Positions 33,801 to 44,774 of a stretch of 64,000 nucleotides of DNA are shown one piece after another. Source of the stretch: Codonopsis lanceolata (taxonomy: Eukaryota; Streptophyta; Magnoliopsida; Asterales; Campanulaceae); NCBI GenBank assembly GCA_013146195.2, contig CM028377.1, positions 32,617,632-32,681,631 of the forward strand, written 5' to 3'. Each line of letters opens with the position of its first letter. Position 1 is the stretch's first letter. The notes under the pieces were generated by a model. It worked only from the letters and a program-made list of their open reading frames with translations. It did no database searches and was not told where the DNA came from. The translations under genes and the position numbers were made by a program.

Positions 33801-35847
33801 GTCTTGTGTATTTCCTTTTAGAATCACATGCAATATCTATCAAAAATCTCCACCAAACACATATATTTGAAAAAAATATTATAAATTTTGGAATATTGTT
33901 TTATAAATAATATTTATCATTGAAAACGTATGATTATTATTTTGAATTCTATAAGGGGTGGTTTTAAAGTATGAAGTTGTATTTATCCTTGCATACGACA
34001 CTATACTTTGAATTGCTAATATTAAAACAACGAGATAATCTTTCTTACTACCAAATAAAAGCACCACAAAAAATTACATTTAAATGTTGGATTGGTAATT
34101 TTCAAATAACCTTAAAAAAACACAAATGTTTATGTTATATATATAAATAAATATTAAATAGTCAAATATCAAACCGTTTGTTATATCTAATAAAAAAAGA
34201 ATTGAAGTTGAAATAGCAGACTCTAAACAGAACCTCCAACACAAAAAAAAAATTAGGAATGACATATTATTCAATATAATTTTTATACAACTATTCAATA
34301 ACAGAAATTATTGAGTCTAGATTTTTAGTGTGTATTGGGAAAAGTCCTATAACATATAGTTGATATTTCGTTAGGTCCCCTTTCTTTTTTTGAAATATGT
34401 AGCTACATCATCCCGCAATAAACTCTAACATTGAATACCTTCAAACCATTTCACAGCTAAGTTTCTTAAATTTCCTTTTTTATTTTTTTTAATAAAATTT
34501 TGAGAGAAATTTATATGATACAAATTTGAATTTCGATTATTATTAAAAAAAATTAAGAGTTTAATTTAACCAAGTATGGAAAATATACAGATCTTATAGT
34601 TAATTAATTATATCCAAGTACATATCAATATGCATCTTTACTTTAATAAACAGTTTATAACAATAGAAAATGAAATCTATCATATCTGAGAAAATTTTTA
34701 TGCATATGAGTTTTTTTCCAATTTTTTTTCAAAATGGATTAAAAAATCTTATCCCAGCTTTTTATATTGGACATTTGTTTTATAAATTTAATTTTGACAA
34801 AAATGAAAAAATAAACATCAGTTATACACTTTTTGACTTCATAAAAATTGAGAAAAAGATCCTACATCTGTATATTTTGGTAAATATTTGTAAAATTCAA
34901 ATTCAAATTAACATTGGCCTATTACCGATTAAGTTGAATAAATATATTTTTTTTGTAAACTAACTTTAATAGGCTAAAGTTTTTTGCAAATATTATACCT
35001 GAATTTTTAAACATGTAGGTTGGACAAATATACAAAGATTTTTATATGTTAATTTATGTTGTTTTTTTGAATATATTAGACCTGGATTTTTAAACATGTA
35101 GACTAGACAAATATATTAAGAATTTTATTTTTTAGCTTCAGATTTGATTAAAATAGGGTAGAAAAAATCTCATATATATGTATATATTTATTTATTTATC
35201 TATTTTTTGATAGGTAAGTGTGGTCCCTAGTCTTGCTATCTCTCCCACCCCTTGGGTCAAATATATACTTATTTTCTTATAAATTTGTCAATTATTTGTT
35301 CAATCTAAACTTACGATCTATAGATTTCACATATAAAATTGCTTGAATTTTTATAAGTATTCGACAGTTAAACACAAAATATTTGAATGACAATAGGAGT
35401 AGTGCATATGCTGATACTTTATATAATAATTATTTTTCTGGACTATTACCATTATCGGTGGCAAGTAAATGTTAAGAATAAATTTATTGTAGGTAATTAG
35501 TTACTAATTTGTCTTTTCTATTTACTAATTTATATGAAATTGTCTGTAAATTTCATAATATGTCATAATTATATATGTTTATATTACTTTTGTATGGAGT
35601 AAATTATTTGAAACATGAGTGTTATATAATTTATTGATATTATCGATATATAAACTTGTTATGAAATATAGAAAACAATCTTTTAGAATAATGAAAATAC
35701 CTAAGCACCTCGAACAACAAACTGGTTCTAAAAATCTTAAAATTTTAGAACTATAAGAGTCTAAAATTTATAAGAATGAAGAAGAAATTAACTTTTCACA
35801 AAACTACTCATATTGCTCATAAATTAAGCTTCAAAACATCTAAACAA
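33801..35847. other. Very AT-rich spacer
   Basis: No domain is visible; the plus-strand ORF 34670-34963 is Ile/Lys/Phe/Asn-rich and looks like chance in AT-rich DNA. An 83-bp period repeat lies at about 34985-35125 (the block TTTTTAAACATGTAG occurs at 35004 and 35087). Confidence 0.45.
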
Positions 35848-36465
35848 AATGATTTCTTTCAAAATATTTACTGCATTTAGTTTATACACTTTATACGGTT
35901 GCAAATAACTATGCTTGACAATCATTTTATATACTCCTTAGAGAAACATTAATTTAATGCATGTGTTCTTTTACTAATTTGTCTTTGTCTATTAACCAAT
36001 TTATCTGACATCCATCTTTTATATTTCTTATTACATCAATGAATAAATTTTAAATAAAGTTAGTTAAAATATTAAAGCTTTAATGAGGTAATGATAGTGT
36101 TCTATCTTGAACAATACATTATTTAGTAAGTCTGTTAATGTAATTCGTTTATACATTAACAGAATGATTTCTTTCAAAATATTTACTGCATTTAGTTTAT
36201 ACACTTTATACGGTTGCAAATAACTATGCTTGACAATCATTTTATATACTCCTTGGAGAAACATTAATTTAATGCATGTGTTCTTTTACTAATTTGTCTT
36301 TGTCTATTAACCAATTTATCTGACATCCATCTTTTATATTTCTTATTACATCAATGAATAAATTTTAAATAAAGTTAGTTAAAATATTAAAGCTTTAATG
36401 AGGTAATGATAGTGTTCTATCTTGAACAATACATTATTTAGTAAGTCTGTTAATGTAATTCGTTT
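35848..36465. repeat. 315-bp-period tandem duplication
   Basis: 303 bp at 35848-36150 recur at 36163-36465 with a single difference I could see (CCTTAGAG against CCTTGGAG). The copies are separated by 12 bp, ATACATTAACAG. The near identity indicates a recent duplication. No gene inside; the minus ORF 36064-36264 spans the junction and is not meaningful. Confidence 0.93.
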
Positions 36466-37375
36466 TTTACTAAACGAAAAAAATATTATCATAATTTTGG
36501 ACGTTTACTAAAAATATTTCTTTAGTAAACCATTAACTAATTCATTAGTAATGTGAAGTAACTATATTACTTTGATTTATGATTTTAAACTGGTTCGAAT
36601 AATACTGCATTGTGATTATTTGTCAAAACTATTATTAATAATGGTGGCAAATAATTTATACTGAATCGATTGGTTTCATCATTTAATCTTATTTCTAGGA
36701 GTTTAGACTGTCGTGGTGAAGCTTTAGAAGCCAATATGTCAATTACAAATGCAAAAAAAATATTAAATTAAAAAAAAGAAATGTGAAAACGGATATAAAA
36801 TAAATTATTCAATATTTGATATTATTTTGATATTGTATTTCTTGTCATTTCGTAAACCATAATGAACTATATTAAATGTTATACAATTTGTTTACATTAA
36901 ATGCACTAGATATTTGTAAAGTCTTTTGAATTTGAAGAGTTGTTGTCAACTTCATTAATTTATTTTCATTTCAATTTCCAAAAAAAATATGACAAATATA
37001 CAAATTATAAATGTTTCTAAATTTGGAAAGTCCCTTTTGGCGGGATATTTTCATTATTTGCTCATCTCCTTTTATATATCTATAGATAATTGTAGAAATT
37101 ATATGACAGAAAAAAAAATATTGAACTAATATATACAATTTACATTAAAAAATTACGGCAGAAAAAAAAATTTATACATATATATTAATAAATTAATATT
37201 ATGAAATTTATAATTTCTTAACCTAACCCTTAGTATAAATAGTTTCGGCAACCAGCACCGTGTTGGATGACTAAAATTTAAAAAAAAAAAAAAGAAACCC
37301 CAAAAAATAAAAATAAGTGAACAAAAAAAAGACAAACATGACGTGACATTTTATTTAATCAAAAGGTTGTGCTGG
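36466..37375. other. AT-rich spacer before the copia element
   Basis: Nothing recognisable on either strand; homopolymer A runs near 37110, 37155 and 37280. Confidence 0.5.
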
Positions 37376-38449
37376 TGTTGGATTATGCTTGATTTACATA
37401 AAACGATTAAGTTAGATAATTTAAGCAGACTAAATTTCTAAAATCTTAAATTCTTTCAACTGGTATTTCTTTTGCTATATATAACTATCGACTGACATTT
37501 TTAAGATAACATTCAAAATCAATCATTTCCCGATTTGATCAAACATGGTATTTCTAATACTTTCCTTATTTGTGCTAGGATAAAAATTGCATGTCTTATA
37601 TCCTAACGTACAAGATCCCTATAATCTTGAAAAACTATTCTTTCATCAAATTGGATTGGATTTCAAATTCAAATCTTGCCTTCAACGGTTTGAATCACAA
37701 GCTACTCTATATAAAGACCTTGGAAGCAACAGTTTGAAGACAAGTGAAGCATTCACTCTATTTTCTAAAGTAATCATTTACTTGAAGTGCTCCAGTCTTA
37801 AACACTAAACTAGATAGTCTCATAGTTTTACGCTATTCTAGGTTTTGTTTAAACAATATTTATTTAGTCATTCCTTACTTCTTTCATATTCTTTAAGGAA
37901 TCATTTGATTGTCACACGAGTGTGATTGTCTTTCAATCATACTTCATAAACACCGGTCTTTGTTGTACACTGATCTATTAGTGATCACTTAGATTATTAA
38001 TAATATTAGTATACTTCAAAATCCAAGTTTGATCAACTTGGTAGTGGACGTAGCAGTTTATACTGTGAACCACTTCAACTGTTTTGTCTTTTACTCATCA
38101 GCTCTTACAAAATGTTCTAACACTTAAGCAATCTTAATCTACTTAAGTGTCAGTCAGTTCATTACATAAGTTGTTTACTTGTTTTAAAAATTGTCTTTCA
38201 ATTATTTTCTTATAATTTGTGATCTTTTCAAAATATCAAACTGTGTCAGCAAATTGATCTATTTTCTCCTTCCAGCTAACAGCGTCAGTAACTCAAAACC
38301 ATCAGCCAGCTGACACTATATCAGCTGACTCACAAAAGTTGTATTTTTCATTGCAACTTTTTGAAATTTTTCAAAACGACCCTCAAAGTTTTAAAAGGTT
38401 ATTCACCCCCCCCCCCATTTAGCCTTATTTGTTTCCAACTTGACTTACA
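37376..38449 (+). mobile_element. 5' LTR of the plus-strand copia element (1074 bp)
   Basis: Starts TGTTGG and ends TTACA next to the primer site. TATA box TATATAAA at 37708-37715. Near its end are the TTGGTAGTGGACGTAGCAG block (38038) and a 12-bp C-tract (38405-38416) followed by ATTTAGCC, as in the other two copia LTRs of the window. Confidence 0.92.
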
Positions 38450-38450
38450 A

Positions 38451-38463
38451 TTGGTATCAAAGC
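38451..38463 (+). other. Primer binding site of the plus-strand copia
   Basis: TTGGTATCAAAGC, identical to the site of the minus-strand copia element, one base after the LTR end. Confidence 0.92.
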
Positions 38464-38515
38464 TTACTTTTTGAAAATTATTATTTTTCAAGTTTAAGAA
38501 CTTGAAAGTTCGATC

Positions 38516-40780
38516 ATAGCAACTACAAAAACTTTTCAATCAAACAATGCTACTCAAGTACTTATTTTTTATAAAGATCGCTTTGATATATGGAAAGAAA
38601 GGATTACAAGATATATGAACAACATTGATAAACGATTGATGGAATGTGTAAGAGGTGGTCCTATGCAATCCTTTGAAAATCAATACTAAAGTTGGCAAAT
38701 CTTCTAATGCAGATGATGACAACATAAATCCTCTTGCTCCTGCTATTGAAGAATATGTCCTCAAAACTCAATCTGAATGGACTGAGGAGGACAAAATAAT
38801 TGATGGGCTAGATGCTAGGGTTGTTCATATCCTATCAAGTGTTGTTCTAGACGAAAACTATAAATAAATATACGACTGTGTAACTACCAAAGAAATATGG
38901 GATGCTCTTCTTGAGTACGTTGAAGGGGATCAAAACACCAATGATAACAAACTCTATGATTGCATACAATAGTTTGATGCCTTCAAAAAGGATCCAAAGG
39001 AACCGTTAAAGAATACTTATGATAAATTCATTGAGGTAAGTAATATATGCTCTTCGCTTGGTAAAATTTACAACATGAAAGATTTAAATATGTGTTTTCT
39101 TAGCAGCTTGGGAAGTAGATGACATGTTAAGGTCACTGCCATAAAGGAAGCAAGAGATTTGAACAAGACTCATATACGTAGTCTTGTTGCTAGTCTAAAA
39201 ATTTATGAAAAAAAAGTTCTCAAATCTACATCTCTGTCAAATGATGACTTTGATGAAGATGAATTTGTTGCGTTTGCAAGACAATTTAGAAAGTTTAAAT
39301 CTTTCAAAAAGAACTTCCAAAAACCTTCCACAAACCTTCAAAGATCTTCCTCAAATTTTCAAAAACCGTCCTCAAGTCTTCAAAGACCTTTTTCTTCATA
39401 CTTTCAAAAGTCTTACTTCAAAAATAATGAAGATAAGGATGACAAAGAAAAGTTGTCATGCTTTAATTACAGAAAACCCAGACATTTTGCTTCAAACTGT
39501 CCATCTATAAAAAATGAGTATTACAAAAGAGCTCCCAAAAATTTTGAAAAAAAAAAGGTTTAGTTGCTAAAGATCAAAATCTTGCAATATGAATTGAGAC
39601 AGATTCTGGAGATGAATCAACTGATTTTGTACAAGAAGTAAATCTTTGTCTTGTTGCAGAATCAGCTGTGTATGATTCAAAAAAATGATTGCCCTAGTCC
39701 CAACTATTCAAACAAGTCTAATTATGAGCTTTCAAGCTCACCTATTAAAAACCCTAAGCTAACAAAGGTCATCAAACCTGATCAGTTTGTGGTTAAGAAA
39801 ATAGGAAATGGTTTTTATGGACAAGGGATCATAAGTCAATCAAAAAGAAAAGTCAAGACAACCTCTCCAAGGACTGCTGGCATTAAGATAACCAAAATGT
39901 CAAAAAGGTAGGAGGAGAAGCCTACTGACATAAGTGTTGATAATCTATTGGAACATATGCAAGAAATGTATTCCAAGTTTGAAACTATTAAAATAATTCA
40001 CATTTCTTTACCTTGTGACTTCAAAAGAATCTCTGATGAAAATTGTGAGCTTCAAAAGATAAATGAGCTTTATAAAGTACAACAAAATGAAATGCTGCAA
40101 CTTAAAAGCATCAATAAAAAACATGAGATTCAAGAAAAAATCTCAGATGCCCAGATTGCTGACCTTGTAGAAAGGAATCTTCGACTGGCCAATGTTATAG
40201 ATACCTACTCAAAGTCAAAATCTGCTATTGAAACAATCATTAGTCAACATAAAGATCATGAAGACCAACATGATCTTGGATACTCTAAAGATGATGGAAA
40301 CTGTGAAATCAGACAGTCAAATGGTGAACCTAAGATTCTGCTAGAATATGGGATCAACTTATAATTCTCTACCTTTCAAGTATCCCAAAAATATGAATCA
40401 GCATAAGAAGTCCAATAACAAAAAGGATAAGTTGAACAATAACATTAATTGTCAGCCTTTTGTTCATAATCCTCACAAAATGTCAGCATCTACAATAGCT
40501 GATAGATATCAGAACAGGAGGGATTAGAAGGAAGGTAGCTAACATATTTAAGCCTATCAATTTTGTTGTTGCTAAGACCTCTAAGCTGAAACAAGATGAA
40601 TCAATGAAGTCACCTCAAATGACTGACAAAACTGGTTATCACAAATGCAAAATTTGTTCTACTTTTGGACATCAGTCTCAAGAATGTTTGTTTATATTTA
40701 AACCTATAGACAAAGTCAAAATGCCTAAGTTTAGGCAAGTATGGCTACCAAAGAAAACTAACACTTTGGACCCAAAGATA
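38516..40780 (+). pseudogene. copia gag with two CCHC zinc knuckles
   Basis: The frame begins at ATA (38516-38518) where a start codon is expected, giving ATTKTFQSNNATQVLIFYKD and then FDIWKERITRYMNNIDKRLM. The UBN2-type middle (WTEEDKIIDGLDARVVHIL, KEIWDALLEYVEGDQN) follows with several stops. A Ser/Phe-rich, nearly periodic stretch (FQKPSSxLQR, 39320-39415) precedes zinc knuckle 1 (39459-39500), C-F-N-Y-R-K-P-R-H-F-A-S-N-C, whose second Cys is Tyr. A coiled-coil-like part (39948-40300) follows. Knuckle 2 at 40646-40687 is intact, CKICSTFGHQSQEC. Same architecture as the minus-strand element. Confidence 0.87.
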
Positions 40781-40849
40781 TAAAGGGTACCATGATTTAA
40801 ATATTCGTATTTCATGTATGCTTAATGGCAGATGATCAACCAACTAACT

Positions 40850-42060
40850 AACATATGGATATTAGACAGTGGATGATCTAGACACATGACTGGGTCAGCT
40901 GAACTACTTACTGACATCATCTAAGCCAAATGACCCTTAGTCATTTTTGGAGATAACTCAAGAGGAAAAACAATAGGTTATGGATCCATCATCAGAGGAA
41001 CTGTAAAACTTGACAATGTCTCCTTGGTGCAATGTTTGAAACATAATCTCCTAAGTATTTTATAATTCTGTGATAAAGATATGAATTGTACTTTCTCTAC
41101 TACTCACTGTCTTATCAAAAATAGCATTACAAATGAAGTTTTACTACTTGCTCAAGAAAAATAAATGTTTTTGCTATTAATTTACTTGCTTTAAATAACA
41201 ATACTCAAATATGTTTAGTAGCAAATAATGTTTCAAAAACTTCATGGCTATGGCATAAGAGACTTTCACATTTGAATTTTAAATATATTTCTAAACTTTC
41301 AAAAGGAACATTAGTGAATGATTTGCCATCAGTTAGTTTTCCTGCTGACAAAAAATGTAAAGCATGTGCTTTAGGAAAAATAACAAAAGCATTTTTCCAA
41401 CCCAAACCATGTCTTTCAACCAAAAGAATTCTTGAACTACTGCATATGGATTTGTTTGGTCCTATTTCAACTACAAGTTTAGGTGGAAGCAGATATACAT
41501 TGGTTGTTGTTGATGATTACTCAAGGTATACATTGGTTGAAATGATGCAATCCAAGGATGAATCTTATGATATTCTTAATGCCTTCATCAGAAACCTTCA
41601 AACTCAAAATGTGTAGGAAATCATAAGTGTAAGATTTGACAATGGTATAGAATTCAAAAACCTTGTCATGGACACATACTGTGATAATTATGGTATTAAT
41701 CATAATTTCTTAGCAGTCAGAACACCTCAACAAAATGGTGTTGCTGAAAGGAAGAACGGGACATTGATTGAAGATGGAAAGAAAATACTAGCTAAAGCAA
41801 AGCTGCCAAAGTATTTTTGGGTAAAAGCTGTCAACATAGTTTGCTTCACTCAAAATAGATCACTTATCAATAAGTTTCATGAAAAGACTCCATATGAACT
41901 GTAGAAAGGAAGGACACCCAACATTGCCTACTTTAAGATTTTTGGGTACAAATGCTACATTCATTATAATGGTAGTGACCACAGAGGTAAATTTGATGAG
42001 AAAGTTGATGAATGTATTTTTTTTTTTTTTGTTATGCTAAACACGGTGGAGCTTATAGAG
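40850..42060 (+). pseudogene. copia protease and integrase
   Basis: Protease: ILDSG at 40859-40873, then TGA (40874-40876), then SRHMTG; GDNSRGKTIGYGSI follows. Integrase: SWLWHKRLSHLNF (41245-41280) and CKACALGK (41359-41382) form the HHCC finger. The core has LHMDLFGPIST (41440-41472), VRFDNGIEFKN (41630-41662) and QQNGVAERKNGTLIE (41729-41773), so all three catalytic acidic residues are present. Stops at 41614 (after LQTQNV) and 41902 (W to stop) break the frame. A poly-T run at 42018-42031 accompanies a frameshift. Confidence 0.92.
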
Positions 42061-42449
42061 TTTACAATAAGAAAACTCAAAAAATTGTTGAAACTATGCA
42101 TGTTACATTTGATGAATTATATTTACTTGACACTGTTGAGACTCGTGATTTTACTAACAATTTTGAGATTTTTGAGTCAGGAAACAATGTTAGCTCAAAT
42201 CAAAATAATCCCTCATCCTCCAGCCTTCCAGCTATAACCCAGAAAGCCATAATGGACATCAGCTAGCTAAAAGCTGAAAACCTTAATCATTCTTTAGATC
42301 CTACCTTAGCTGACAATGATCAATCAACTGACACATTTCGTTTTTACAATCATCAGTTAGCTGACACTCTAACATCTTCATCTTCACCAATTGACAACCT
42401 CTCTCCTATCATCTCAAACATTGAACCTCTTCCAGATCTTCCTAGGGAA

Positions 42450-43918
42450 ATCAGAGAAGCAAGACACCATCCAATCACAAACATCATTGGTGATCCCTTA
42501 GTAGGACTAAGGATGAGAAGCAGTTCAAGAAATGAAATTCTTGACTCACATGCCTTTGTCTCCTCGATTGAACCTAAGAAGAATGATGAAGTTATGGGGG
42601 ATCCCTAATGGATTGAGGCCATGCAAGAAGAACTTAATCAGTTTAAGAGATGTCAAGTTTGGTAGCTCGTTCCAAGACCATCAAATCAACAAGTAATTGG
42701 AACTAAATGGGTCTTTAGGAACAATTTGGATGAAGATAGAAATGTCACCAGAAACAAAGCAAGGTTGGTAGCCCAAGGCTATAGACAGGAGGAAGACATT
42801 GACTATGATCAAACATTTGCTCCCGTTGCAAGCCTAGAAGATATTAGATTGTTCCTTGCTTATGCAACCTTCAAGGACTTCAAAGTCTGTCAAATGGATG
42901 TGAAGAGTGCATTTTTAAATGGTAATCTTCAAGAACAATTATATGTTGAACAACCCCCTGGGTTTCTTGATATAAAAAAGAAAGACCATGTGTACAAGCT
43001 AAGAAAGGTTCTCTACGGTCTCAAACAAGCTCCAAGAGCATGGTATGAAACATTATCCAAATTTCTCATGGAAAAAGGGTTTCAAAGAGGTAAAATTGAT
43101 ACTACTTTTTTCTCTTTAAAGCACAAAGGGAATATTTTACTAGTTCAAATTTATGTTGATGATATTGTTTTTGGTTCTACTAATGATGCTTTGTGTAAGA
43201 GGTTTGAAAACCTTATGAAGGAAAAATTTGAGATGAGCATGATGTGAGAACTTACATACTTCCTAGGTTTGCAAATTAAGAAAACTGAAGAAGGAATTTT
43301 TATCCATCAATCCATGTACACCAAAGAGCTGATTAAGAAATATAATTTGCAAGAGGCAAATTCAGGAAGCACTCCAATGGGAGTTGAATGTCATCTGATG
43401 ACTGATGAGAAAGGTAAATCTGTCAATACGACTGAATATAGAAGTATAGTTGGATCTCTCTTGTATCTAACTGCTAGTAGACCAGATATTATGTTTGATA
43501 TGTGTATATGTGCTCGTTTTCAAGCTAATCCTAGCTAATCCTAGAGACTCTTCTTTTAACTTAATGGGATATTCAGATGCTGACCTTACAGCTTGTAGAG
43601 TAAACAGAAAGAGCACAAATGGAACATGTTAGTTTCTTGGCAACAGACTAATATCTTGGGCATGCAAAAAGCAGGCATCAGTCTCTACTTCAACTTTTGA
43701 AGCTGAATACATTGTTGTTGGTAGCTACTGTTCACAAATTCCTTGGATGAAACAACAATTGTTGGATTATGAAATTCAAATGGGAACTTGTCCTATATAC
43801 TGTGATAATACTTCTGTTATCTCTGTTTCTAAAAATCCTGACATATTTACAAAAACTTTAAAATTTGATAGATTTGAATTTCTTAGAGGAGAACGTGGTA
43901 TGCTCATTCCTTCTTAAT
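42450..43918 (+). pseudogene. copia reverse transcriptase and RNase H
   Basis: RT: WIEAMQEELNQFKR (42611), then the open frame 42726-43247 with ARLVAQGYRQEEDIDYDQTF, CQMDVKSAFLNGNLQEQLYV, LYGLKQAPRAWYE and YVDDIVFGS (about 43153-43179). The frame resumes after a stop at 43246 with ELTYFLGLQIKK to RPDIMFDMCICARFQANPS. RNase H: YSDADLTACR, GNRLISWACKKQASVSTS, FEAEYIVVGS, CDNTSVISVSKNP, then directly DIFTKTLKFDRFEFLRGERG. About 30-40 residues normally between VSKNP and DIFTK are missing, so RNase H carries an internal deletion. A small duplication (CTAGCTAATC) at 43533-43545 accompanies the break before it. Confidence 0.93.
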
Positions 43919-44774
43919 ATATGTTGCTTATACTAACATCTGCAGTTGTTTCTTAGTATCAACAGCTACAACCTGCTGATCCTAAATATGTTGTATATTC
44001 AAGCTAAGCCTTCAGTTTCATCTACTTTTAAAATTGAAAAATGTCCGCTAATGCTATCAGCTGACATAATCTCTTTACTGATATTCTAAGGCACTAAATC
44101 CTCAGCTGAAAAGCTACCTACTAAAGAAAAATGTTCAGTAGGTAAGTATTTCAAAAAGTAATTGAACTTCAGTTACTACACAAGTAGATTCTAAACCCTG
44201 ACTTTAGCTGATCGTGTCTCAACTAAGTCACTTATATATATATATATTGAAATACTGAAATATTTCTTGTTCCCGCCTAAACTGTGCCACAAATTTATCT
44301 CGAAAATCGTGAACCCTCTTCCAGAAGATTAACAACCATCCACTATCTCTTACATTCTGATGGTTGATGTGACTTATTTACTTTACATTAAATGTTGACC
44401 TTGTCTTAAATCACATCATTTAATACTTTTTGCACAAAAATAAAAAATCATTTTTGTACCATATCACTACAAGTCATATCTTCACTTTTTCAAGACAAAT
44501 CATTACAATCTCGAATAAGTCACCGTACTTATACAACTTTAATACCCTTGGTCATAACTCTTATACCCCACAAAATCCATTTCAACCTACTAAATTCTCT
44601 AAGCGAAATTTCTCTCGCTTTATTTCCCTCCTTTTCCAGTTTGTCTTCTTCAAGCAAAACCCTAACCCTAGTTTTCTCAAAAAGACATTTTTCGTACAAA
44701 AGCTTGCACTTAGTCTTCTCTTCGTTAAATCCTTATATTTTATTATTAATCCTTTTGATTATTTTGCAGGTAAT

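Noticed and set aside
34670..34963. 97-residue Ile/Lys/Phe-rich ORF
   Set aside because: Composition expected by chance in very AT-rich DNA; no motif.
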